The notes under the pieces were generated by a model. The model saw nothing but the letters and a program-made list of their open reading frames with translations, was not told the origin of the DNA and searched no databases. This document shows positions 56,747 to 64,000 of a DNA stretch of 64,000 nt, piece by piece. A program made the position numbers and the translations under genes. The stretch's first letter is position 1; the number at the start of each line of letters is the position of its first letter. Source of the DNA: Flavihumibacter fluvii (lineage in GTDB: Bacteria; Bacteroidota; Bacteroidia; Chitinophagales; Chitinophagaceae); contig NZ_CP092333.1 in assembly GCF_018595675.2 (NCBI RefSeq), forward strand, positions 3,992,001-4,056,000. The letters run 5' to 3'.

Positions 56747-58735
56747 ATGAGATTAAAAAAATTCGCACTGGCTGTTGCTGTAATTATGGCTTCAAACTAT
56801 CCCGGCTATGCGCAAACCGCCAATCCTATCCTGGTCAAAGCCGGAACTGCTGTAGCACCGGTGCAATCCACCATGTGGGGGATTTTTTTTGAAGACATCA
56901 ACCTGGGCGCGGATGGTGGTATTTATGCAGAACTGGTGAAGAACAGGTCCTTTGAATTCAATGATCCGCTGATGGGCTGGAATATTTCAGGCGATGGCGT
57001 TAAGGAAGGCAATTTCCTTATACTTAACCGCCAATCGGAAAATCCCAACAATCCCAGGTACCTGCGGGTAACGGCTACCGGGGAACGAAAAGGCCTTATG
57101 CAATTGAGCAATGAAGGTTTCCGGGGCATGGGCATCAAACAGGGATTACGGTATGATTTCTCAGTTAAGTACCAGCAGCTTATACCCGGAATGAAATTGC
57201 ACCTGGAACTGGTTAATGAAAAAGGGGAACCGATTGGCGCTGCGGCATTTGAACCGCTGTCCGGCACCGGCTGGCAGCAGGGAAATATCAGTTTTACCGC
57301 CAATGCAACTGTGGCCAAAGCAAAATTCAATATCCGGTTCGAAGGTTCCGGCCAGCTTGACCTCGACATGATCTCCCTCTTTCCTTCAGATACCTGGAAA
57401 GGCAGGAAAGGCGGATTAAGGGCCGATATGGTGCAGATGCTGGCAGACCTGAAACCCGGGTTCGTGCGTTTTCCAGGTGGATGCATTGTAGAAGGCCGCG
57501 ACCTGAATAACCGCTACCAGTGGAAAAAAACAATTGGTCCCATTGATCAACGCCAACAGATCGTCAACCGCTGGAATACAGAATTTTCCTACCGCCCGGC
57601 GCCTGATTATTTCCAGACCTTCGGATTGGGTTTCTTTGAATATTTCCAGATGGCAGAAGATATTGGCGCTGAAGCATTGCCCATCCTGAACTGTGGCATG
57701 GCCTGCCAGTTCAATACTGCCGAGCTGGTGCCAATGGCCGATATGGATCCATATGTACAGGATGCGCTGGACCTGATTGAATTCGCTAATGGTGACGCAA
57801 CTACGCAATGGGGAAAATTGCGGATCGAAATGGGCCATCCCGCGCCATTTAACCTGAAAATGATGGGCGTTGGTAATGAAAACTGGGGGCCTCAATACCT
57901 GGAACGCCTGCAACTCTTTACCAAAGCCATTAAGTCGAAGTATCCTGCTTTTAACCTTATTTACAGCGCCGGGCCATTTTCAGATGGTGAACTCTTTACA
58001 CAACTGGATACCGCACTCCGCAAAATGGGCGCTGATTATATTGATGAACATTATTACCGTAAACCGGACTGGTTCCTGAAAAATGCAGCCCGTTACGATA
58101 ACTACGATCGTAATGGGGCTAAAATCTTTGCGGGTGAGTATGCTGCACATATCACGGAACAGAAAAAGGATCCCATAGAAAGGAGCAACTGGCTCGCGGC
58201 CATGTCGGAGGCGGCTTTCATGACCGGACTGGAACGCAATGCGGCAGTTGTTCAAATGGCTTCCTATGCACCACTGTTTGCCCATGTTGATGGCTGGCAA
58301 TGGAACCCCGACCTCATCTGGGTGGATAACCTGCGGGTTTGCGGTACGCCAAGTTATTATGTGCAGCAATTGTTTTCCACCAATAAAGGGACCGATGTGG
58401 TGTTGGCTACCAGCAATGGACAACCGCTGACTGGCCAGGACAGCCTCTATGTATCTGCCGTAGTCAACAGCAAGACAAATGAACTGATCGTAAAACTGGT
58501 AAATACGGGGCCGGTTGTTATGGAAAAGGACCTCGTGATTGAAGGCATAAAGAGAAATGGCGCATCGGTTCAGGTATTCACGCTGAAGGGGGAAAAACCG
58601 GATCTTTCCAATTCGCTTGACCAGCCTTCGGTCATAGTCCCGGTAAAGTCATTGCTACATGCAGGCGGGAAAAAGATCAGGGTAAACCTTTCCCCATATT
58701 CATTGACCGTGCTTAATATACCGTATAAAAAATAA
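56747..58735 (+). CDS. GH51 alpha-L-arabinofuranosidase with N-terminal CBM-like domain
   Basis: This 662-residue protein has a signal peptide ending in YAQ. A short opening strand block (QSTMWGIFFEDINLGADGGIYAE) leads into an inserted carbohydrate-binding-like beta-sandwich (about 70-205). The catalytic barrel has RFPGGCIVEGRDLNNRYQWKK, acid/base Glu378 (GVGNENWGPQ) and nucleophile Glu464 (FAGEYAAH), then a C-terminal beta-domain. The plan matches larger GH51 enzymes acting on polymeric arabinan or arabinoxylan, complementing the compact enzyme upstream. Confidence 0.94.
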   Translation: MRLKKFALAVAVIMASNYPGYAQTANPILVKAGTAVAPVQSTMWGIFFEDINLGADGGIYAELVKNRSFEFNDPLMGWNISGDGVKEGNFLILNRQSENPNNPRYLRVTATGERKGLMQLSNEGFRGMGIKQGLRYDFSVKYQQLIPGMKLHLELVNEKGEPIGAAAFEPLSGTGWQQGNISFTANATVAKAKFNIRFEGSGQLDLDMISLFPSDTWKGRKGGLRADMVQMLADLKPGFVRFPGGCIVEGRDLNNRYQWKKTIGPIDQRQQIVNRWNTEFSYRPAPDYFQTFGLGFFEYFQMAEDIGAEALPILNCGMACQFNTAELVPMADMDPYVQDALDLIEFANGDATTQWGKLRIEMGHPAPFNLKMMGVGNENWGPQYLERLQLFTKAIKSKYPAFNLIYSAGPFSDGELFTQLDTALRKMGADYIDEHYYRKPDWFLKNAARYDNYDRNGAKIFAGEYAAHITEQKKDPIERSNWLAAMSEAAFMTGLERNAAVVQMASYAPLFAHVDGWQWNPDLIWVDNLRVCGTPSYYVQQLFSTNKGTDVVLATSNGQPLTGQDSLYVSAVVNSKTNELIVKLVNTGPVVMEKDLVIEGIKRNGASVQVFTLKGEKPDLSNSLDQPSVIVPVKSLLHAGGKKIRVNLSPYSLTVLNIPYKK

Positions 58736-58771
58736 GCGTACCATTGTCATTCATTTATTAGAAGTATTGCC

Positions 58772-59923
58772 ATGAAATTCATCACACAAGTACTATTCGC
58801 AGGATGTATATTTACCGCTATGTTGTCCTGCAACAACAACACAAAAAATGAAACGGTGGAAGCAGAAAAAACAACCTCCGGCACCAGCCGCAAAGAATGG
58901 GGTAACATCGAAGGACAACCCGTGTATTTATATACCTTGTCAAATGCGAAAGGTACTGTTGTGAACATCACCAATTATGGTGGCATCGTTACTTCATTTG
59001 TTACAAAAGACAAGCAAGGTGTAGCCTCCAGTATTGTACTCGGCTTTGACAGCCTGGCCCCTTACCTGCAAAAACACCCCTACTTCGGTGCAATAATAGG
59101 CCGCTATGGCAACAGGATCGGGGATGCAAAATTTTCTATCGGGAAAGAACACTATACGCTGGCTGCGAATAATGGCAAGAATGCCTTGCATGGCGGATTG
59201 AAAGGTTTTGATAAAGTGATCTGGTCTGTAGACCCGCCTGTTGATTCCGTACCGTCCATTACCCTGCATTATATGAGCAAAGACGGCGAGGAAGGCTACC
59301 CGGGCAACCTCAATGTGACTGTAAAATATACCCTGGGTGATAATGATGACCTGTCTATTGTCTATGATGCCACCACGGACAAGGCCACTCCGGTTAACCT
59401 GACTAACCACAGTTATTTTAACCTGAGCGGTGATGTTAAGGAAACCATCCTGGGGCATGAAGTGCAGATCAACGCCAATAGCTACACCCCGGTGGATACA
59501 ACGCTGATCACAACAGGGGAGATAACATCCGTGAAAGGAACCCCTTTTGATTTTACTACTCCGCAAACCGTTGGTAGCCGCATTGATGCCGTAACCGGTA
59601 ATCCTGGTGGCTATGACCATAACTATGTGCTGAATCGCCAGGGCACCGGACTGGAAACTGCTGCTACTGTTTATGATCCGGTAAGTGGCCGCGTGCTCGA
59701 AGTGAAGACCACAGAACCCGGCATGCAGTTCTATACCGGTAACTTCCTGGATGGCAGCGTTATCAACCATACCGGAACACCGGTGAACTTCCGTACGGCC
59801 CTCTGCCTGGAGACCCAGCATTTTCCTGACTCCCCCAATAAACCGGCATTTCCAACGACCATCTTGCAGCCCGGCGAAACCTATCATTCCGAAACCGTAT
59901 ATACCGTCTCCTTGCGTAAATAA
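58772..59923 (+). CDS. galM: Aldose 1-epimerase, lipoprotein form
   Basis: This 383-residue protein has a lipoprotein signal with Cys20 (AMLSC), then a spacer of acidic residues and a full mutarotase domain: NYGGIVTSFVTKDKQG, GAIIGRYGNRIGDAKF, NALHGGLKGFD, NLTNHSYFNLSG (catalytic His), and CLETQHFPDSPNKP (catalytic Glu). Placed among arabinofuranosidases it probably turns released arabinose into the anomer preferred by uptake or by the isomerase, acting in the periplasm. Confidence 0.93.
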   Translation: MKFITQVLFAGCIFTAMLSCNNNTKNETVEAEKTTSGTSRKEWGNIEGQPVYLYTLSNAKGTVVNITNYGGIVTSFVTKDKQGVASSIVLGFDSLAPYLQKHPYFGAIIGRYGNRIGDAKFSIGKEHYTLAANNGKNALHGGLKGFDKVIWSVDPPVDSVPSITLHYMSKDGEEGYPGNLNVTVKYTLGDNDDLSIVYDATTDKATPVNLTNHSYFNLSGDVKETILGHEVQINANSYTPVDTTLITTGEITSVKGTPFDFTTPQTVGSRIDAVTGNPGGYDHNYVLNRQGTGLETAATVYDPVSGRVLEVKTTEPGMQFYTGNFLDGSVINHTGTPVNFRTALCLETQHFPDSPNKPAFPTTILQPGETYHSETVYTVSLRK

Positions 59924-59932
59924 TCCCACAAC

Positions 59933-60586
59933 ATGACCGCAGAAGTATCCTCCTATAAAGCTTTTTTATTCGACCTCAATGGAACCATGATCGATGATAT
60001 GCGCTACCATGTAAAAGCCTGGGGTGATATCCTGAACAATGACCTGAAAGCCGGATTAAGCATAGCCGAGGTCTCTGCCCAGATGTATGGGAAGAATGAA
60101 GAACTGCTGGTGCGCATCTTTGGCGAAGGACGTTTTACAAAGGAAGAGATGTTCAGGTTATCCATGGAAAAAGAGCGGCGCTACCAGGCCGCCTACAAGC
60201 CGCACCTCAAACTGATCGATGGCCTGGAGCAGGTGCTGGTAGAAGGCCAGGACGAGGGGATAAAGATGGCCATCGGGTCTGCTGCCATTCGCTACAATAT
60301 TGATTTTGTGATCGATAACCTGGGTATCAGGAATTTTTTTGACACCATTGTTAGCGCCGACGATGTCACCATCAGCAAACCCCATCCCGACACCTACCTG
60401 ATTTGTGCCGATCACCTGGGCCTGTCCCCGGCAGATTGCGTGGTTTTTGAAGATGCACCCAAAGGTGTGGAAGCCGCTCAAAATGCAGGTATGGATTGCG
60501 TCGTGCTCACCACCATGCATGAAGCCCGTGAATTCAGGGATTACCCGAATATTATCCGGTTCATTGCAGATTATACCCAACTTTAA
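59933..60586 (+). CDS. HAD-superfamily phosphatase/mutase-like protein with Asn at D+2
   Basis: This 217-residue protein has a C1-capped HAD fold like beta-phosphoglucomutase: motif I LFDLNGTMIDD, motif II IGSAA, motif III KPHPDTYLI and motif IV FEDAPKGVEAAQNAGM. The residue two after the nucleophile Asp is Asn, where beta-phosphoglucomutases and most phosphatases have Asp as acid/base. The DNA reads GAC-CTC-AAT. This probably slows hydrolysis or marks a distinct subfamily. It starts ten bases after galM, so it belongs to the arabinose locus. A sugar-phosphate detoxifying role is a reasonable guess. Confidence 0.87.
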   Translation: MTAEVSSYKAFLFDLNGTMIDDMRYHVKAWGDILNNDLKAGLSIAEVSAQMYGKNEELLVRIFGEGRFTKEEMFRLSMEKERRYQAAYKPHLKLIDGLEQVLVEGQDEGIKMAIGSAAIRYNIDFVIDNLGIRNFFDTIVSADDVTISKPHPDTYLICADHLGLSPADCVVFEDAPKGVEAAQNAGMDCVVLTTMHEAREFRDYPNIIRFIADYTQL

Positions 60587-60619
60587 TAAGGTCTCCTTTT
60601 ATTTCAATTAAACGTATAT

Positions 60620-60635
60620 TTTACACTTAAATGTA
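60620..60635. promoter_or_regulatory. Candidate arabinose operator upstream of araB
   Basis: TACACTTAAATGTA (60622-60635) is a 14-base near-palindrome with one mismatched pair. Its TTTACACTT core (60620-60628) recurs on the other strand before the first GH51 gene. It lies about 45 bases before the araB start, in a 93-base AT-rich gap. No arabinose regulator gene is in the window. Confidence 0.4.
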
Positions 60636-60679
60636 GAAATAGTATATTGTATTTTGATTGCTTGACCTAATTAACTGCT

Positions 60680-62344
60680 ATGTCTTCAACTTTTGTGATC
60701 GGGGTCGATTTTGGAACCGATTCCGTCCGTTCTGTGATCGTGGATACTGCCAATGGCAGTGAAGTAAGTTCATCAGTTTTTTATTATCCCCGCTGGCGGG
60801 ATGGACTTTTCTGTGATGCCGCAGCCAGCCTGTTCAGGCAACATCCCCAGGATTATATCGATGGACTTGAAAGCACCATTACCGGTTGTTTGCAAAAAGC
60901 CGGTGCTGCGGTTGCACAACGGGTGAAAGCCATTTCTGTGGATACAACGGGCTCCTCCCCGGTCGCAGTCGATCGGAAAGGGGTGCCACTTGCCCTCCTT
61001 CCGGAATTTGCCGGCAATCCAAATGCCATGTTTGTGCTTTGGAAAGACCATACTGCTGTAAAGGAAGCCGCAGAACTGAATGCACATGCCACCAGGTTTT
61101 CACCGAACTACCTGCAATACGTTGGCGGCATTTATTCTTCCGAATGGTTCTGGGCCAAGCTTTTGCACGTGTTACGGGAAGATGCTGCACTGCGTTCAGC
61201 CTGTTATTCCTGGGTGGAACATTGTGACTGGATCCCCTTTTTATTAACCGGGGGCAATGATGTTCACCAGCTTAAACGGGGAGTCTGTTCTGCCGGGCAT
61301 AAAGCCCTGTGGGCGGCAGAATTCGGCGGACTTCCACCGAATGATTTTTTCAGTTCATGGGATCCCTTACTGGACGGTTTTACCAGCCGCCTCTTTACAA
61401 CTACATATACTGCTGATCAGCCTGCCGGTTTGATCTCTGCGGAATGGTCCGCCAGGCTTGGCCTTAACAAAGATGTGGTGATAGGCATTGGTGCTTTTGA
61501 TGCGCATATGGGCGCAGTAGGCGGCCAGATCGAACCGTATCACCTCAGCAAGGTGATGGGTACATCCACCTGTGATATGTTAGTGGCACCCATGCATGAC
61601 GTGGAAAAGATCCTGGTGAAAGGAATTTGCGGACAGGTTCCGGGCTCAGTGATCCCGGGCATGATGGGGATGGAAGCGGGGCAATCCGCCTTTGGTGACA
61701 CCTATGCCTGGTTCCGGAAAATGACCACTTCTGCTATCGGGAAATTATTACACAGTTCCACATTGATCGACCCTGCATTGGCAACTGCACTTGAGGCCGA
61801 ATTGAATGACCGTTTCGTTAAAGAAGTTTCTATTGAAGCCGCTGCTTTGCCCCTGGCCGAAACCGATGAACTCGCTGTAGACTGGCTGAATGGCCGGCGC
61901 ACGCCCGATGCTAACCAGGTGCTGAAGGCCGCCATTACCGGGCTTCACCTGGGTACGGATGCACCCCGCATCTTGCGTGCCCTGATTGAATCTACCTGTT
62001 TCGGCGCGAAAGCAATTGTTGACCGGTTTAACGAACAAAGCGTTCCCGTAAAAGGCTTGATCGGCCTCGGTGGCGTTGCTAAAAAATCACCCTATATCAT
62101 GCAGGTAATGGCTGATGTAATGCAGATGCCGATCCGGATTCATCGCTCTGAACAGACCTGTGCTGCCGGTGCCGCCATGTTTGCAGCAACTGCTGCAGGC
62201 ATCTTTCCTAAAGTTGAGGCAGCAATGGAAAAAATGGGCCAGGGATTTGATGCCGAATACCAGCCCAACAGCAGGAACGCAGACCATTACACTAAAAGAT
62301 ATGCGCGCTTTAAGGCGCTCGGAAGTTTTATAGAAGGTCAATAG
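60680..62344 (+). CDS. araB: Ribulokinase
   Basis: This 554-residue FGGY-family kinase has the phosphate-1 motif GVDFGTDSVRSVIVD (residues 8-22), SVDTTGSSPVAVD, a GAFDAHMGAVG loop, MGTSTCDML and a C-terminal LIGLGGVAKKSPYIMQVMADV adenosine motif. Length and motifs match AraB rather than xylulokinase. It phosphorylates L-ribulose with ATP to L-ribulose-5-phosphate. First gene of araB-araD-araA, all on one strand with gaps of 35 bases or less. Confidence 0.95.
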   Translation: MSSTFVIGVDFGTDSVRSVIVDTANGSEVSSSVFYYPRWRDGLFCDAAASLFRQHPQDYIDGLESTITGCLQKAGAAVAQRVKAISVDTTGSSPVAVDRKGVPLALLPEFAGNPNAMFVLWKDHTAVKEAAELNAHATRFSPNYLQYVGGIYSSEWFWAKLLHVLREDAALRSACYSWVEHCDWIPFLLTGGNDVHQLKRGVCSAGHKALWAAEFGGLPPNDFFSSWDPLLDGFTSRLFTTTYTADQPAGLISAEWSARLGLNKDVVIGIGAFDAHMGAVGGQIEPYHLSKVMGTSTCDMLVAPMHDVEKILVKGICGQVPGSVIPGMMGMEAGQSAFGDTYAWFRKMTTSAIGKLLHSSTLIDPALATALEAELNDRFVKEVSIEAAALPLAETDELAVDWLNGRRTPDANQVLKAAITGLHLGTDAPRILRALIESTCFGAKAIVDRFNEQSVPVKGLIGLGGVAKKSPYIMQVMADVMQMPIRIHRSEQTCAAGAAMFAATAAGIFPKVEAAMEKMGQGFDAEYQPNSRNADHYTKRYARFKALGSFIEGQ

Positions 62345-62371
62345 AAGGTCAATTTCACCAATACAATTAGT

Positions 62372-63067
62372 ATGCTTTACCAGGACATCAGAGAACAGGC
62401 TTTCCACGCCAATATGCAACTTCCTGCACTGGGACTTGTCCTGTTCACCTTTGGCAATGTAAGCGCTGCAGATCGCAGAAAGGGTGTTTTTGCGATCAAA
62501 CCAAGCGGGGTTCCTTATAATGAACTGAGTCCGGAAAAAATGGTGATCGTAGATTTTGATGGAAAGATCGTCGACGGCAGCCTCCGGCCTTCTTCCGATA
62601 CCCTTACCCACGCCGTTCTCTACAAACACTGGGATGGCATTGCTGGAATTGCACATACCCATTCAGTGTATGCTACGTCCTGGGCACAGGCATTACGCGA
62701 TATTCCCATTTTCGGAACCACCCATGCCGACCATAATACCGTGGACATCCCTTGTGCACCACCCATGGACGACGCTGCTATTAGAGGCAATTATGAATAT
62801 GAGACAGGTTTCCAGATCATGAATTGTTTCGCCGGCCGCCAACTCAATTACAAAGAAGTGGAAATGGTACTGGTGGGTAATCACGCCCCTTTTACATGGG
62901 GCAAGACCGCTGAAAAGGCCGTATATAACAGTGCCGTCCTGGAATCCATCGCAAAAATGGCGATGCATACCGAGCAGATCAATCCGGCCGCCCCCCGCCT
63001 CAAAGAAGCCCTGATCAAAAAACATTTTGAACGAAAACATGGTCCGGACTCCTACTACGGACAATGA
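62372..63067 (+). CDS. araD: L-ribulose-5-phosphate 4-epimerase
   Basis: This 231-residue protein keeps every key residue at the E. coli numbering: zinc ligands His95, His97 and His171, Asp76 and Asp120, and Tyr229 near the C-terminus. It interconverts L-ribulose-5-phosphate and D-xylulose-5-phosphate by retro-aldol cleavage. It ends with ATGA, where an in-frame ATG for araA overlaps the stop, though I prefer a start 39 bases further on. Confidence 0.96.
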   Translation: MLYQDIREQAFHANMQLPALGLVLFTFGNVSAADRRKGVFAIKPSGVPYNELSPEKMVIVDFDGKIVDGSLRPSSDTLTHAVLYKHWDGIAGIAHTHSVYATSWAQALRDIPIFGTTHADHNTVDIPCAPPMDDAAIRGNYEYETGFQIMNCFAGRQLNYKEVEMVLVGNHAPFTWGKTAEKAVYNSAVLESIAKMAMHTEQINPAAPRLKEALIKKHFERKHGPDSYYGQ

Positions 63068-63102
63068 ACCAAAATAAACACACATCCAGAAATCGAACAC
63101 GC

Positions 63103-64000
63103 ATGAACGAGCTAAAAAAATCAGAACTGTGGTTTGTAACAGGAAGCCAGCATTTATATGGTGAAGAAACACTGAAGCTTGTTGCAGAGCATTCGCAGAC
63201 CATTGCCTCGGCATTAAACGCGTCTGGTCGCATACCCGTGACTGTTGTCTACAAACCGGTACTTAAATCCCCTGATGAAATTTATGCACTTTGCCAGGAC
63301 GCCAATACTGCCGCCAATTGCATTGGTATTGTGGCCTGGATGCATACTTTTTCACCGGCCAAAATGTGGATCGGCGGATTAAAGATCCTTCGAAAACCCC
63401 TGTTACACCTCCATACCCAATTCAACCGCGATATCCCCTGGGGCAATATCGACATGGATTTTATGAACCTGAACCAGAGCGCACACGGTGATCGTGAGTT
63501 TGGTTTTATCATGACCCGTATGCGCCTTCGCCGTAAAGTTGTGGTGGGCTATTGGGAAGACCCCGCCGTACAGGAGCGCATCAACGTCTGGGCCCGCGCT
63601 GCAGCCGGATGGCACGACTGGCAGGGCGCCCGGTTTGTGCGTTTCGGCGATAACATGCGCCAGGTAGCAGTTACGGAAGGGGATAAGGTAGAAGCTGAAA
63701 TTAAATTCGGGTACTCAGTGAATACCTATGGCGTGGGTGACCTGGTTAAAGTGATCAATGAAGTGACCGATGCAGAAGTGGAAAAACTATGTGCAGTATA
63801 CGAAGACCAATATAAACTGGTTGATTCGCTGGCCAAAGGAGGCGCCCAGCGGGCATCCCTGACCGAAGCGGCCCGTATTGAACTGGGCCTGCGGTATTTT
63901 TTGGAGCAGGGTAATTTCAAGGGCTTTACAGATACATTCGAAGACCTGCATGGCATGGTTCAATTGCCCGGCATTGCTTCCCAAAGGCTGATGGCCGACG
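63103..64000 (+). CDS. araA: L-arabinose isomerase, 3' end outside window
   Basis: About 299 of roughly 500 residues are present. The start at 63103 gives [20 protein letters not shown], the standard AraA N-terminus. An in-frame ATG at 63064 overlapping the araD stop would add 13 polar residues. Further motifs: [52 protein letters not shown] and [19 protein letters not shown], the last holding an active-site region and metal-ligand-adjacent Glu. The enzyme converts L-arabinose to L-ribulose. Confidence 0.95.
   Translation, partial: MNELKKSELWFVTGSQHLYGEETLKLVAEHSQTIASALNASGRIPVTVVYKPVLKSPDEIYALCQDANTAANCIGIVAWMHTFSPAKMWIGGLKILRKPLLHLHTQFNRDIPWGNIDMDFMNLNQSAHGDREFGFIMTRMRLRRKVVVGYWEDPAVQERINVWARAAAGWHDWQGARFVRFGDNMRQVAVTEGDKVEAEIKFGYSVNTYGVGDLVKVINEVTDAEVEKLCAVYEDQYKLVDSLAKGGAQRASLTEAARIELGLRYFLEQGNFKGFTDTFEDLHGMVQLPGIASQRLMAD

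Noticed and set aside
58994-59929. 311-codon open frame on the minus strand
   Set aside because: It is antisense to galM, whose catalytic motifs are intact. The composition of the translation is unlike a protein family.
1-64000. tRNA, rRNA, CRISPR and insertion sequences
   Set aside because: None seen on either strand. Intergenic gaps are short and no transposase-like protein is encoded.

Overview
The window looks like a chromosomal segment of a Bacteroidota bacterium, most likely of the Chitinophagaceae. The reasons are promoter-like pairs of the TTG-N18/20-TAnnTTTG kind, many small secreted or lipid-anchored proteins, Bacteroidota-type families (PepSY-like, DUF2911, DUF3127, TIGR02757, DUF6933, CotH-like) and arabinan-degrading enzymes. 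Coding density is high. I see no rRNA, tRNA, CRISPR array or insertion sequence. The first gene (M28 peptidase) and the last (araA) are cut by the window edges.

Layout. 0-7.5 kb: secreted peptidase, a secreted protein made of charged heptapeptide repeats, a deoxyhypusine-synthase-family enzyme, a tandem pair of PepSY-like secreted proteins, an alpha/beta hydrolase coupled to an ACP-phosphodiesterase-like gene, a CoA-transferase and a DUF2911 protein. 7.5-16.6 kb: a forward run with asparagine synthase, a cystathionine synthase/lyase, a glycosidase-like barrel fused to a sulfatase-modifying-factor domain, a GH127 beta-L-arabinofuranosidase and a TIGR02757 protein. 16.6-24.3 kb: PaaZ with an enoyl-CoA hydratase, then housekeeping genes (adk, msrB, YceI, an AraC-type regulator).

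24.3-40 kb is the most unusual part: a signalling and stress block. It has rpoN in one apparent operon with a sigma-54 activator and two PAS histidine kinases, a separate CHASE3 kinase and single-domain response regulators. Around them lie small stress-type genes (YtxH, holin-like, PPOX/GS26-like, PA2169-like, YihY, short HPF). Several of these genes carry upstream an element of the form TGG-N-A-N5-TTT. It has the -24 half of a sigma-54 promoter but usually lacks the -12 GC. A full-consensus sigma-54 site sits at 43830-43845 before a SixA-type phosphatase. I propose, as inference, that this block is a local sigma-54-governed stationary-phase or stress module.

40-55 kb is mixed housekeeping: a CotH-like protein, an enlarged PurF, a DMT transporter, a glycosyltransferase, an aminotransferase, a SNF2 helicase, a thermonuclease, rhamnose mutarotase and xseA-xseB. 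55-64 kb is an L-arabinose locus: two GH51 arabinofuranosidases with export signals, a lipoprotein aldose epimerase and a HAD phosphatase, then araB-araD-araA. Together with the GH127 enzyme at 13.4 kb this gives release of alpha- and beta-linked arabinofuranose outside the cytoplasm, mutarotation, and conversion to D-xylulose-5-phosphate. No SusC/SusD pair or sugar transporter lies in the window.
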